A DNA stretch of 64,000 bases from Udeniomyces pyricola (GCA_039545295.1 BCIK01000013.1:496001-560000); one strand, 5' to 3'; positions 12,446 to 26,241 are shown, counted from the stretch's first letter. Made by a program: numbers and translations. The notes: generated by a model from the sequence alone, not told the origin.

Positions 12446-15400
12446 ATGGCTCTTCGCCTTTCGCCTCTTCGCCGCCGCCTCCTTCCTCCTGCCCCATTGC
12501 CCCGAACCCTCGCCCGTAACATGTCGGCCCCTTCCGCCAACCTCGTTGACAACGTCAACAAGACCTCCCACGAGTTCAACAAGACCAACTTCGATGGTCT
12601 CATGCTCAAGAGGTTCTTTTACGCTCCCGCTTTCGAGATTTACGGCGGTCAGTACCTTGTCGACCGTCCTTTTCTCGCCAGCCCAACCCGGTTTGGCTTG
12701 TCGTCCCCGCCCCCATCTTCCACATCTCTCACATACGGTCCACACCCAGACAAACCATCGACATTTGAGCCATAACCTTTCCAGTCAACCAAGGAAGCTG
12801 ATCTTTCCTCTCATTGATTCGCATGATTTCCCCCTTATCCTTCCTACTCGACCTCTGATTCCTACTCGCACATATCTCGCTTCAATCGATTACTGTCGCT
12901 GCTCAGGTGTCGCCGGTCTCTACGACTACGGACCTCCCGGATCTTCTCTCCAGGCCAACATCCTTGCGGCTTGGCGTAAGCACTTCATCATCGAGGAAGA
13001 CATGCTCGAGCTCGACACGACCATCATGACGCTCTCCGATGTCCTCGTCACTTCCGGTCACGTCGCCAAGTTCACCGACTGGATGTGCAAGGACGTCAAG
13101 ACTGGAGAGATCTTCAGGGCCGATCACTTGGTCGAGGCCGTCCTCGAGGCAAGGTCAGTCGCGTTGAAAGGGCATAAGGAAGGCAGGAGCGCGGGGGGGG
13201 GGGGGGGGGATAAAGAGAGAATACAACAAGCTCAATCCGTCTTCTTCCTTTACCATTGTCTTGCACTCGTTTCATTATCCTTCGCTTGTGGTATCTTATA
13301 TTGTAGGCTCAAGGGTGACCGAGAGGCTCGTGGTATTGCCGCCGCCCCTGTCGAAGAAGAAGCCAAGGACGTCAAGAAGAAGAAGAAGAAAGTCGCCTCG
13401 ACCGCCGTCAAGCTCGAGGATGCCGAGGTTAAGGAGATTGAATTCGTTCTCGCTCAGGTTCGTCACGTGTCTTTTACTTTTGGAAATTGAGTGCTAGAGA
13501 GACCAGGTGGTTCTATCGAGGGTCGATGCGGAAATTCGGAGGAGGCGGGATGGCCATCGTGTCGAGAAAGAACAAACAACTCATCATCTTCCTTTCACTT
13601 TGCTTTCCCTTTTCTTCTACCACCCATACCCATGCGGTCTCCATCTGGTTTCTTCTCACCTGCTTCTTTGACTTTTCTTGCCCTCATAGATTGACAACTA
13701 CGGTGGCAAGGAACTCGGCGAGCTCATCCGCAAGTTCAAGATCGTCAACCCCGAGACGAAAAACGAGGTTTCGGAGCCGGAGGAGTTCAACCTCATGTTT
13801 GGCTCGTCCATCGGGCCGACTGGTCAGGTTAAGGGGTAGGTTTCTCTCCTTTTTGCTGTCGTTCTGATTTGGGTGACGTAATCCTATTGGAGCGTTGCTA
13901 TGCAAGTGGATCTGGGGTATTTGTGGGAACGTGTGGTTTGGAGAAGCTTCGTCGAGCTTGCCTCGTGCCACCTTGGCCTACGTTCCTGATGGCTGACCTT
14001 GCTTCTGTCCTTTAACCATCCCTTCCCTTTGCTCTCTCACTTTTCCTCCATACGCGTAGTTACCTCCGACCTGAGACTGCCCAAGGCCACTTTGTCAACT
14101 TCTCTCGACTCCTCGAGTTCAACAACGGTCGGGTTCCCTTTGCGTCGGCCCAGATCGGTCGATCCTTCCGAAACGAGATTTCACCCAAGCAGGGTCTGCT
14201 CCGGGTCCGAGAGTTCACGATGGCCGAAATTGAACACTATGTCGACCCGTTGGACAAGAGTCACGCGAGGTTCGAGGAGGTGAGAGAGGTCAAGTTGAGG
14301 TTGTTGCCGAAGGAGGTCCAGGTTGAGGGATCGACCGAGTTGCAAGAGATGACGGTCGGAGAGGCCGTTGACAAGGTGAGTGCCGACCGATACGTTTTTT
14401 CCCCAAGAGAGTCTCCCAAGAACATGAATACAAGATCGAAAGAACGAGTGTGTGAGAGCCCTTGAATCGAACTCAAGGTTACTAATACCTCTCTGGACCT
14501 TGCTCTTTGTTCTCTCTTTTCTCCCTCGCCGACCTTTCTTCTCCCCTTCTTCAGCAAATCATCGACAACCAAACTCTCGGCTACTTCATTGCCCGAATTC
14601 ACCTCTTCCTCACCTCGATCGGTATCGACCCCGCCCGTCTCCGTTTCCGTCAACACATGGCCAACGAGATGGCGCACTACGCTGCCGATTGCTGGGACGC
14701 CGAAATCCAGTCTTCGTACGGTTGGATCGAATGTGTTGGATGTGCCGATCGATCGGCGTACGATTTGACGGTCCATGCGAACAAGACGAAGCAGAGGTTG
14801 GCGGTCCAGCAGACGTTGGCGGAGCCGATCGAGACGACTCAGTTGAAGGCGAGCTGGAACAGGAAGGTCGCCGGACCAGCCCTCCAAAAGGCCGCGGGTG
14901 AGGTCATCAAGTTTGTTGAGGGCTTGGGCGAAGCCGAGCTGGAGGTCATCAAGAAAGACCTCGAAGGCAAAGGGTACGTTTTTTCTTTCTTTCTTTTCCT
15001 TACTTGTTTAGTTTGATCGCTGTGGGAGCTCCTTCTTCCTTGCTTGCGTTGCTTCCCAACTTCCCTGAGCTCTCTCGCGAATCCGCAACTCATCTCCTTT
15101 CGCTTGAATGATACACACACACACAGCGAGTCTTCCGTCACTCTTCCCGACGACTCGACCCACACCCTTCTTCCGACGTACCTCACCATCGCTCCCAAGA
15201 CGACGCGTCAAACCGTCCGCGAGTTCACGCCCAATGTTATCGAGCCCTCGTTCGGAATCGGTCGTATCTTGTACTCGCTCTTGGAGCACTCGTTCTGGGC
15301 TCGAGAGGCTGACGAGGCCAGGACGGTGAGTTGCTTGTGCTTTTTTTTCTGGCTCGATTTTGTTTTTGTTGCTGGTAGTTTTTGAAAGCAGAACGTCTTG

Positions 15401-16571
15401 GGATGGGGTTGATCCTTGACGAAGAAGAGTAAACGTCCCCAAGTGAAACTCGAGACAAAGCAGAGAGAGACTTACTATGATCTACCTTTCTTGGTCTTCC
15501 TCCTATCGCACATACACCAAACCAAAAACAGGTTCTTTCCCTCCCTCTCGCTGTTGCTCCATTCAAGGTCTTGATCGTCCCCATCTCCAACCACGCCGAC
15601 CTCGTTAAGATTTCCCATGACATCTGTTCGTTCTTCTTGTCCTTGTCCTTCCTCTCTCGTTCCCCCCTTTCTCGTCTTCCCTGATCTCCTTGTTCCGTCA
15701 ACAACCAACCATACCGACCAAAAACAAGACAAGGAGGCTACCTCACGCCCAACCTCACGCTCACCCTCACCCAACATCTCCCTTCTATTCTTCTTTCTTT
15801 TTTTTTTCTCCTTTCTGAACAGCCATCAAGATGCGTAAAGCCGGAATCGCCTGCCGCGTCGACGACTCGTCAGCGACGATCGGTAAGCGATACGCTCGAA
15901 ACGACGAGTTGGGTACTCCCTTTGGTGTTACCGTCGATTTCGCATGTACGTCATCCNTCCTTCTTTCCTCCTCCCCCCCCCCCTTTTTTTCCGACACTTT
16001 CCGCCTCTGTCTCGATCGTTCTGACCGAAACGGAATGACTAACAATTCCAATTCTGACCTCTTTTTTCCCCTTCCCCCTTCCCCCTCCCCCCCCTTCCGG
16101 TTCCTGCTTTCTCTGTCTTCTCTCCTTCTTCTTCTTCTTTTACACAAAACTAAAAACAAAACCCCCATTCCATTCGATATCAATCGTATACGTAACAAAA
16201 CAAAAACAAAAAACCACCCACAAAACAAAAAAACAGCGAGGGCCAAGAGCACGATCACCCTTCGGTTAGCCCCCGCCCAACTTCCTTCTTGTCTCCGAGC
16301 TCTTCGCTCCTCCTCCTTCCATATGATATCTTTCAGCCGCTGACCTTGCCCTCTTCCCCTCTCCTCCCCCATCTCTCATCTTCATGGTCCGGGTTTCCTT
16401 TTCTTCTTCTTTTGTTTTTTTTTCCTCAGTGAGCGCGACACGACGCAACAACGTATCGGTGCGATCGACGACGTCATTGACGTCATCGCCAAGCTCTCCA
16501 CGGGCGAACTTACCTGGTCGACGGCATGCGACGTCTTGCCCGAGTACTCAGGCGAGCAAGAGTTGGAGTAA
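12446..16571 (+). CDS. Glycine--tRNA ligase, probably dual cytosolic/mitochondrial
   Basis: Class II glycyl-tRNA synthetase, charging tRNA-Gly. Eleven exons join in phase to about 688 aa: 12446-12647, 12907-13153, 13307-13457, 13690-13835, 14060-14375, 14555-14973, 15127-15325, 15532-15625, 15823-15945, 16237-16264 and 16430-16571. Class II motif 2 appears as [10 protein letters not shown] followed by the REFTMAE element, and motif 3 as GIGR followed by LEHSF. The anticodon-binding domain follows ([36 protein letters not shown]). The first 25 residues are Arg/Leu/Pro-rich without acids, like a mitochondrial presequence, and a second ATG at 12521 starts the cytosolic-type N-terminus. A Lys-rich insert (about 13372-13395) and a 28-nt exon 10 are notable. 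An N at 15957 is intronic. Confidence 0.95.
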
Positions 16572-17315
16572 AAAAAAAAAAAGACGAAAAGAGAAGAAGA
16601 GAGGAACAGAGAAAGAGATGGGAGGAAAAAAAAAAAAAAAAAAGGAGAATGGCGATAAGGGTAGGAGGACCCGATATGATATGGATGCAGACTTTCTTGA
16701 TTCTGAGATTTGAGATCGTTTTATCGCTATCCCCGAAGGAACGAGTGGGATCGTCATACGTCCCCCCAGCGTCGTGCGATGAAAGGCAAGACTCATATCG
16801 TGATATACATGACTACGCGCCTGCTGACGTACGTAGCCGCGTCGCGTGAGCCGTCGGCGAAACGATCGACGAACAAGTGAAAAACTGAAAGGTTTTTTCT
16901 TTTCTTTGCTGTGTGCTTTGTTCTTTGTTCTTTTCGTTCTCTTTTCGCGAGCTATACCTGACTGATGATCGACAGCGATGTTGGGAAGCCAGAATTTCGA
17001 TCGAGAACTGAGCGTTAGGAAGATAGAAATGAGATAGAAGGAGTAAAATGGAGAAGGGGAAGTAGGTTGTAGCTAGCACAGAGAGAGAGAGAGAGGGATG
17101 AAGGCAGGAGTAGGTGTGTAGGGGAGCGAAAACGGGGGGGGGGGGGGGGGGGGGGGGGAGGGGGGAGATGTTGGCGAAGAAAAACGAGGAAGAGGATGAC
17201 ATGTACTCAAAAAGAGAGAAAAAGACACGAAAAAAAAGAGGTCAAAGGCATAGATGTATGAGAGAGGGAGAGAAAAGGGGAATTGCGTTTTTTTTTTTTT
17301 TTTTTCTCGATCCCT
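16572..17315. repeat. Convergent 3' intergenic tract with long G homopolymer
   Basis: Gap between the stops of GlyRS (plus) and Mtr4 (minus). It holds poly-A blocks near 16570 and 16627, a GA repeat near 17080, and an uninterrupted run of about 25 G at 17134-17158 continuing as GGGGG after two bases. A T run of over 20 follows at about 17288. No gene was seen. The G run is a likely quadruplex former and a likely weak point of the assembly. Confidence 0.6.
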
Positions 17316-20300
17316 CTAGAGGTAAAGCGACTGGGAGAAGACGACAGTGCCCGGTCTCTCGAGCATCTCGGACGACTTGCCAAACTTGTCCTCGAGCTCG
17401 GTGTTGCCGATCGCTTTCGCGGCCTGAGCCATCTGCCGAAGCAGTTCTTGCAGTCGACGGAACGCTCGGATTAGAGATCCTTCGAAACTGGTTGTGATTT
17501 TTTTTATGAGAGTGTGTGTATGAGGAAGAAAGAGTAGAGAAGGGGAAGGGACAGGGGAGGGAGCGGTAAGCGTATGAACGAGGCAAGCTACATGATGGAC
17601 GATAGTCCAAGGAGCACAAGTGAAGCCAAAAATCGTTTCCCCGCTACTCACACATCCGTCATCTTGCACACCTCTGAGAACTTGGCGCCTCGGCACCATT
17701 GCATGACAGCGTCCATGAGCTCGACCTTGAACGATTGAACGTATTCCTCCTCGACAACCGGCAGTTTGGACTCGCGGCAGACTTTGGCGATCCGACGCGC
17801 GTTCTCTTGCATGACCCGAAGGGGAGCGGCGAGTTCCTCCTTGAGCTTGACGACTTGGGTCGACTGTATGAAAGGAAGGGCATGATGAGGGAAGAGTATT
17901 TGCAAGAGCGGGAAGGGGTGAAGCAGAAAAGAGAAAAGAGAAAAAAAAAAAAACAGAACGCATCAAAGAAAACCAAGTGTGAGTCATGATTGGACAAGAA
18001 TGATTCAGGGTATCAAACCAACGCGGGGTAAGATAGCAGGGAGAAGCGAAACGACCCGAAACGGACCTTTTCTTGGAATACAAAGCAACTCAACAGCGCC
18101 GCCACGTGCTCTGGCTCGAGCGAGTTGAAAACGCCACCAAAGATCATCTCCGTCAACAACAACTCATCTCCCGTCGAGATCTCACACGCAACCCTTCCCT
18201 TCTGCTCAATGACATCCTCGGCCGAGGTAAAACCGAGTCGACGAAGTACTCGCTTGCGGCACTTGAGCTCGTCGAGTTGGAGTACGTTGTGGACGTTGGT
18301 AATCTTCTTCTTGAGCGCCCGAATCGAGGCCGTCTTGTCGACTTTGGCGGAGTAGGCAGCGTAGATCTCGGTGAGTTTGGGCGAGGCATGGAGAGGCGAG
18401 GCGTGCAAGAGCTTCTCAAGCGTTTTGATTTTCTGGAAAAGTGTATTCAAGAAAGAGACGAGGACAAACACGAGAGGGNGGGAAGGGGGGGGGGGNGGNG
18501 GGCAGAGAAGTAAAACCCAAGAGCAACGACAACGAAAGAACACGTTTTAGCAAACAGCAGTCTACTCAGCCATCCAACGCACAATCAACCAACGCATCGA
18601 GGGGAAGACAAAACGTACCTTGACGAGCGACTTGAATTCGTCGTCTTTGATACCCATATTCTCGATCGGGTCCAGCAACGTGATGCCTTCGGGATGACGC
18701 TTCTTGACCTCGAGGACGGTCTTGTAGAGCGCGTTCCTACCCTCGACAGGCCGGAGGTCTTTGGGCATGAAAATTCGGATGTAACCAAGGCTCGAAATGG
18801 TCGAGAGCAGAACGGGGACCACGAGGGGTTCGCCCTTTTCGCCAGGTGGGCAAGGGATGATGTTGGTGCTGCCCGAGTTGCGGTCCTTGGAAACAACGGA
18901 GCCAGTCGCGCAGTGGAGGAGGACGTCGACAATGTATTGCGATTGGGGAGTCTCGTCGACGGGCACAGGTGGGGCTCCTCGACCAGCCTGTTGACCAAGT
19001 GCACGAGGAAAAGGAGGAAGAGACGCGGTGGCGAGGAAGGCACCAAAGGGCAAAACGGGTCCGGTTGGAAAAGGGATGACAAAAGCATCAGTTGTACTGA
19101 ATAGGCTCCTTCTTTTTATCAAAGCGATTCCTCCTCACCTTGGGCGGCTGTCGCTTGCTAAAGTTGACGACGACACCCCAGCCGTAATCCTTGTCGTTAT
19201 GTTTGACGGTGACGAGACGACCTGGTTGAAGGAAGGGAAGCGAGTAGGTTGGATGGGTAATGACGTCTCGGAAGTCACGACCGAGCTCTTCGAGCTGTTT
19301 CTTGCGCTCGTAGTACTCGGCGACGGTCTCTTCGTCGGGAATGATCATTTCGTCACGCTCTTTTTCGGCCGTACGGAGTTCTGTCAGAAAGTGATATGAA
19401 AGTGCACAGAGGGAAGAGAAGAAAGGGGGGAGGGGATGGAATGACGATGATTTGGAATAAAGCAGGATAGTAGGGCACAGTAACGATCAGTAAACATGTC
19501 CGAATCAAGGCCAACCGACTCCCCCTCCCGATCTCGGTTCGAATTGAGCCAACCACATCAACTCACCCGCCTCGAGCTTGGGCACACTCTGCGTGTTCTG
19601 GTACTGGAAGAAGCACTTTTCGAGCATAAACTCTGGGCTGACGCCTTCGACTCGGAGCAAGTTCAAGATCATGTTGTACCCGAGGTGGAACGCCGAGTCG
19701 AGTCGATCGGCCTCGCCCTTGACCATCGACTTTGCCGCCTCGGGTTCGAGCTTCTCGTCCACCATCATGACGACGATTCCTCGGTCATCCAATCCTCTTC
19801 GACCGGCTCGACCCGACATTTGAATGTACTCTCCTCCGGAGAGGTTCCTAAAGTCCTTGCCGTCGAACTTGCGGACGTTGTTGAAGACGACCGTCTTGGC
19901 GGGCATATTGAGTCCGATGGAGAACGTCTCCGTTGCAAAGAGAACCTTGATGAGTCCTTCCTGGAAGAGAATCTCGATGACTTCCTTGAGAATGGGGAGG
20001 AGACCTCCGTGATGGATTCCGATACCGCGCTTGAGGAGGGGGAGAAGCGATTGGATCTGAGGCAGGTCGCGGTCGTCCTCGGAGAGGGCGTTGATGGCGT
20101 TTTCGAAGACGTTTCCGACGAGGTCCCGCTCGTCCTCGGTGTTGAATTCGAGCTTGGACATTTGAAGCGCGAGTCCCTCGCATTCTCGCTTGGAGAAAGC
20201 GAAAACGATAACGGGGTTGAGGTTCTTGACCATGATCATCTTGACAATCTTGTAGATGTCCGAGACGCCTGATTAGAAGATGAAAAGGAAGACAAACGAG

Positions 20301-22540
20301 GGCAAGGAAATAGAGAAGTCAAGCCAAAACAGCGAGTATCAGTATTGACCCTTTGAGTTTTTCCGTCCTTTAGTGGCATCTCACAGCCAACTTCTCTTGC
20401 CTTTCTCTTCCCTCGCGCCCCCGCCCCCCCTCCCCCACCTCACTTTCCTTTCCAATTTCTCGCTCTTTTTCCTTATAGAAAACAAAAGAGATAACTAACC
20501 TCCCTTCATCGCGCCCTTCTTGGTCTTTCCCTTCCTTCCCTTTCCACCATTCGGGTTCGCGGGATCCTCGCCTTCGAGCGCTGCCAACCCGCCCATAGCC
20601 TTTTGGAAGTTGTCCTCCCTAAACTGGCTCTTCTCATCGACGACGAGGTAGATGCCATCACCTCCCGCGGGGAACAGGTAGTGCTGAAGCGGCGTCGGTC
20701 GGAAATCGGTATAGACGACGTGGCACGGTTGATCATGCGTCTTGGCGACCCATTCGGCGAACTCGAGGGAATTGGGAATCGTCGCCGAGAGGAAGACGTA
20801 GTGAACCTTGCGGGGGAGAAGAATGATGGTCTCTTCCCAAACGACTCCACGCTCTGAGGGAAGAGAATTACGGAAGAAGAAAGATATATCACACAAGTCT
20901 CAGAATCGATCGTGGCGCGCTCATTCACAGCCATGCGTCCGCACAGCTGCCAAGCCTCAAGTGAGAAAGAGAAGAGTAACGTACCTTTATCTCGCATGTA
21001 GTGGATCTCATCGTAAATGACCCACGAGACCTCTCGCATGATCTCCGAACCTCGGTACAGCATCGATCTCAAAATCTATCCAAGGATAGAAGAAAAAGGG
21101 AGGAGGGGGGGAAGGTGCGGAAAGAAGGCGGGCGACGTGTACCGTTCGAGGATGAGCAGCCAGCACGCTATTTCAAAGACCGGGCATAATACCCTAGTTA
21201 AACGGACGACAAGATGAAATCAAACTGACCTCGGTCGTCATGACAAGGCAACTCGCGGTCGGGTTGATGGTGACATCACCCGTCATGAGTCCGACATCTC
21301 CAAAGTCGGCGAGGATATCTCGGTATTTTTGATTCGACAAAGCCTGGTGGAAAGCACCGAGAACAAAGGGTTGGGTAGATGAAGAACCACATACGCAAGG
21401 CAGAAGGAGACTTCATCAGCATGACCACGTCAAACGCGCCGGCAGCGTTCGCAGCTTCTCGCGCCACCGGCTTCGGGTCGACGTCTCTTCTCGGCTGTTC
21501 TCTCTCACGTCTCGTACATACCTTGATCGGCGACGTGTAGATGACCCTCTCTTTCCTTCCCAAGCACTGAGCGATGGCGTACTCTGCGACGACTGTCTTT
21601 CCTGCCGAGGTGTGGGCCGAGACGAGGACAGACTCGCCTCGCTCGATCGAAGCCACAGCAACTTTTTGGAACGGATCGAGCTCGAACGCGTACCGACGGG
21701 CGGGCGGATCGGAGTAGACGTGTTGGTTTATGGGAACGTAAGGGTAGGAAGGTGGGATGGCAACTCGATGACGGACCTAGTGGAGGTTAGGAAGTGTCAC
21801 AGAAAGGGAGGGAATGGGTTGTATGCGAGGAACCGGAAAAAGGAGGGAAAGGGATATTGAAGAATCGACGAAGATAATCAGCGGCCTGTCGCTTTACCGC
21901 AGGCGGACCCACCAACTCCTGATCTACCGTTCTCTTATCCACTACAATGCTCAGCCCAAGCTGAACTCTGCTATTCCACTGACGCCCCATCCTCATCCAC
22001 CTCTGACCAAAAACGAAAGAAGAGAAGAGGCAGACATACCTGATGAGTCAACTTGATACCCTCTGCTCCGCCCGCCGTCGTCCCTTCAAGTCCCGCCGAC
22101 GCCGCGACTTCCCTCTCAGCCTCCTGCTCGAACTCATCTGCAACCACCGGCAGGGCCGCTCCATCCTCTTCAGTGATCCTAGCCGAGGATCCGACCTGCT
22201 CTCCTCCCTGTCGCTGCTCCTGCTCGACGAGCGCCATGGGATCCGCCGGCGATGTGGGGGTTGACGTGCTCTCGTCGTCGGTCCTCAACCTCTTGGTACT
22301 CTTCGGGGGAATGACGCCGTCATCTGATGATGACACGTCGACATCGGCCGTCGTTGATGGTGTAGCAGCGGCGGCAGCAGCGGCGTTGGCGGTGGCGATA
22401 GCAGCACTCTTCTTGCCGTCCTTCTTGCGCTTACGTCGTTCTTCTTTGTCTTTGGGCGTCAAGGCACCCGAAGACGGAGTTGTGGAGGGACCTGCCGTCG
22501 CTGAGGGAGCAAGGAAGGAGAAGAGATCGGTCGGGTCCAT
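17316..22540 (-). CDS. mtr4: ATP-dependent RNA helicase Mtr4 (nuclear exosome cofactor)
   Basis: DExH-box RNA helicase that feeds RNA to the nuclear exosome as part of TRAMP. Eleven exons join in phase to about 1,125 aa: 22540-22040, 21776-21522, 21343-21230, 21075-20985, 20853-20500, 20268-19567, 19380-19139, 18987-18619, 18432-18067, 17863-17652 and 17487-17316. Visible motifs are Walker A AHTSAGKT (about 221-228), DEIH in [12 protein letters not shown] (about 312-315), motif [19 protein letters not shown] (motif VI) and [10 protein letters not shown]. The arch/KOW segment follows ([20 protein letters not shown]), and the C-terminal helical domain reads [25 protein letters not shown] followed by ERGVVWEE favours Mtr4 over Ski2. 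The first 165 residues are low-complexity (Ala, Ser, Lys) and unconserved. Ns at 18479, 18496 and 18499 are intronic. Confidence 0.96.
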
Positions 22541-23552
22541 GTCGGACTAGGTAGAAGGGGAAGAGGGTGGATAGTCACTGGTCAACGATGATGGAGCAAG
22601 TTCGACTTGGCTGTTCGACATTTCTCAAACCAGCATGCAGCGGCCGGTGGCATTATTACGAAAAGCCGATATTATCTCATTAATCATTGCTGTATATCTT
22701 ATATATCCCTCTAATTTCTCTTTCCGCTCTATGTACTCCTCACACGCTCGCGCGTCTTACAACCCTTTTGACATGGGCAGCGATGTCGATCATCGTAGAT
22801 GAAAAGACGCATCCAAACGGCATGATTGATACCCTAGATGAAACGTGCATGGTCGATACACCTGGATCGCGAGCCAAAATGACTGGACGTACATACAACT
22901 GTAGAAGATGGTCGATGGTAACTGGAAACTCGGATGATTGAAGTTTTGAAGGGGTTGAATGTTGAGGTGATCATCAGCGGCGCTGAACAGGCAACCAGCA
23001 AAAATATGCAAGCAGAGTGATTCGTGAAGGAAGGTTATGTAACAGATAAGATCAAGCGGTGATCCGGTGTTCAGTACTATCGACTATCGACTATCAAGTT
23101 GACCTGAGCAAATATGCAATATGAATCATCGGCTCATCGGCCGGTGACCCGTGATGAAAACGGAGAAAATATAGGGCCGGGCGAACCGGGGTCATGCCGG
23201 TCACGCATTTTACAGATGCCAGGCCGGTTCAAAGCACAGCCTTGGACTCGGTCGGAGCGTGTTGGTCGATGGTACAGGGAATTCGATCCGAAAGGGTGTG
23301 CAATGGGCAGTCGATGCAGCCGGTGAGATCAAGGTGAACGAACGCCAGCCGACAAACGCCTCGCCCTTCGCCTCCTCTTTAGCTTCAATCCCCCTCCGTC
23401 ATACCTACATTATCCATCCTACACTCCCTCACCTCCCCCCAACTCACCTCAACATCCACTTGATTTCCTCTTTTTAACATACCCACCACACATCCCGCAC
23501 ACGTACTCACACTTCATTCAACGGCAATCATCCGAACGACGATCAACGACGA
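22541..23552. promoter_or_regulatory. Divergent intergenic region, Mtr4 / ammonium transporter, with GATA-type sites
   Basis: About 1 kb between divergent starts. A GATAAG hexamer lies at 23045-23050 and an AGATAA on the minus strand at 22672-22677. GATA-factor sites of this kind control nitrogen-catabolite-repressed genes, including ammonium permeases, in many fungi. Linking them to the transporter here is inference from two short matches. A pyrimidine-rich stretch precedes the transporter ATG. No coding feature is supported. Confidence 0.35.
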
Positions 23553-26208
23553 ATGGTCAACCTCACGTAGTCGGTACTTTTGTCGTTTATGTACTTGACT
23601 TTACTTATCTTGCTCCTATCCCCTACTCCGGCCTCCTCGTTCGCTTCTTGTCTCACTCGATCGGGCAGGAGAGAAGCCGGAGAGAGACTAAGCGAGCTGT
23701 CCAGCCAGACTCGCCCGCTTTGTCTACCGAAATCATCATACCATCGCCATCATCGTCGTCGTCGTCGTGTTTGGTGGTGGTGGGAGGGGGGGAGGGGATG
23801 AATGTATTCGAAATCCTCAATTCAACACCTTCCCCGATCATATTCCAACGCGCGTAGCTGACTCCGTCTTATCTCCCTTCTCTTCGCCTGTGTGCCTGTT
23901 GTACGTTTGTTGTGTCGATGACTGGGTGAAAACAGTGGGCAAATCAACGCGGGCGATGGGTCAATCAACGCCGGTGGAACGGTGAGTGCTTTGTACACCA
24001 AGACAAGAGGGAGGCAGAAAGGGAATGGCGTCAAGCACAGCAGTGCCCAGAAAGCGAGGCGAAATAAAGCCCCCGCGCGTCCTCATCCCCTTCGCGCGTG
24101 TATATGCGTGTTTGTATTGTGGATGCGATGTCGTTGTGTTCTTCTTCCCTTTCTACCGCTTTGGACTTGAATGTTTATATCCTTTATTCTTCTTCAACTG
24201 ACGGAACTTGTGGGCGCTTAGGATCTCATTGCTACGCCAAGCGATGGAACGGCCGTAGCGTACGACCCAGGGGACATCTGTTGGGTCCTCAGTACGTCAC
24301 CTATTCCTCCTCCTCTCCATCATTAGGGTCATCCTCTTTTTCGTTCTTGCCTCGTTTTCTGTGAATCCGTCAGTGGATAGGCGTTGAGGGAGATGGAAAG
24401 GTCCAGTTCGTGCCCTTTCTTGGGGTAAGAAAAGGGGCGCTGGAGAATTTACCAAACGAAGGTGGGCTGGTGGGGAGACTATTCGAGAGCATGCGAGCGG
24501 ATCTACATGGACGCAACTTCGAACGCTTATTCACATCTCAACCGACAACCAAACTACTTCTCAGAAGCCCTTGACTCTAAGACTGGATAATCTGACATAC
24601 ATGTTTCTTCCTTTTCTGACTTCTGCTGTGTTCGGTCCGGGTCATTTGTACCTTCAGCGTGTTCGGCACTTGTTTGGCTCATGGTTTGTCCTCCCTCCTC
24701 TTCGTTCTCCCTCCGAACTCTCCCCAAAATCCCTCTATCCTTGGTAGGATCTATGCTTCCTCATCACTTTGCATCTGGCACTCGCTGACACTTTCCTATG
24801 TTGGATTGCACATCTCTCGCTCGTAGATCCCAGGGTTTGTCTAGTTTCCATCACAGCTCATTCTACCTCTCGCCACGATACATTACAGGAAGACTCGTGT
24901 CTTTTGCGCAGACGCGAAGAGAGAGATGGCGAGAAAGGCTAGAGTTCCAGGACATGTGATCCTAACCCTTCTGCGGATTTTTTCTGCTTCCCCCCATCCT
25001 CATCACGATTTTTGGTCTCTTCTCACCAATCTGGCTCGATCCGAACCTTGCTCCTCCCTCGCAACTTCGTGCTACATCATATGTGTCTGTGACTCGTTGC
25101 TCACAGGCTCGGATATCTCTGTAAGACTCGTGTTCCATTATTTCGGTTTCATCTCTTCTTCCATGTCCCTGTCTTTGGCGTTTTAAGTTCTCTGGGATTG
25201 TATAAGCGATCCGTTTCTAACGCTTTCGTTCTCGCCTTTTCGTTATAAATGTGATGGCTCATGATAGACTCGGGCTTGGTCCGAAGGAAGAACGCCCTCT
25301 CACTCTTGTTCATGACAATCTCTTGTTCGTCTTTTTTTTACCTTTCTTTCCCTCATATGATAACATATGTTATGGTTCTCCTCCTGATCACACTTCATTC
25401 TTCCACCTGTAACAGCGCTGGCGGTTGTTTCGTTCCAATGGATGTTCTGGGGCTACTCCCTCACGTTCTCCAAGACTGGCGGGAGTTTCTGGGGTAACCT
25501 CCGCAATTTTGGGTAAGTTCAGTTGGCCTTCCGGCTCTACCGCTCGTATCTTCATCTTTATCTTTCTTTTCATTTCTTTTCATCCTGGATCGGTGGGTCA
25601 AGAGGGAGGCGACATCTGGTTGGAAGTGGAGGCACACACTAGGAGCTGACGCATGGGATTATTATTATTTTTGGTACCCTCTCTCGACTCTGTATCTATA
25701 TCATCTCTTTCACCGATTTGACTCGTTCAGATTTATGGGCGTCCTGGAATTGCCTATTCCAGAAGCCAACAACAAGATCCCTGAACTCGTACGTAGGCCT
25801 TACGTCTTTTTTTTTGTCTACGTTGTTTCTTGGAATCCATGGCGGATCCTTGTCTTGGTTCATTAAATCCATCTGTCGCCTCTCGACATGAAAAAACTCT
25901 GAAATCAATCCAAAAAAAAACTCACTCTTTGTTGACCCTTCTGATTTCCTGACACTTTCCTCCCTCAGGTCTTTGCGATCTATCAATCCCTCTTCGCCTC
26001 GCTAGTCCCGGCCATTGTCCTCGGAGCCGCCGCCGAACGATCCCGGTTTCTGCCCGCGATGGTGTTTACGTTCATTTGGACGACACTTGTGTGAGTAAGC
26101 TAGATCCTCGGCGCACTATCTCTTCTGTTCCTTTTCTCGGGCAGAGAGAGGCAGGGAGGGGGGTGGGGGGGGGNNNNNNNNNNNNNNNNNNNNNNNNNNN
26201 NNNNNNNN

Positions 26209-26241
<33 letters not shown>

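Noticed and set aside
19496..20272. 258-codon plus-strand ORF
   Set aside because: Exactly antisense to the Mtr4 helicase exon 6, which has clear motifs; it is a shadow.
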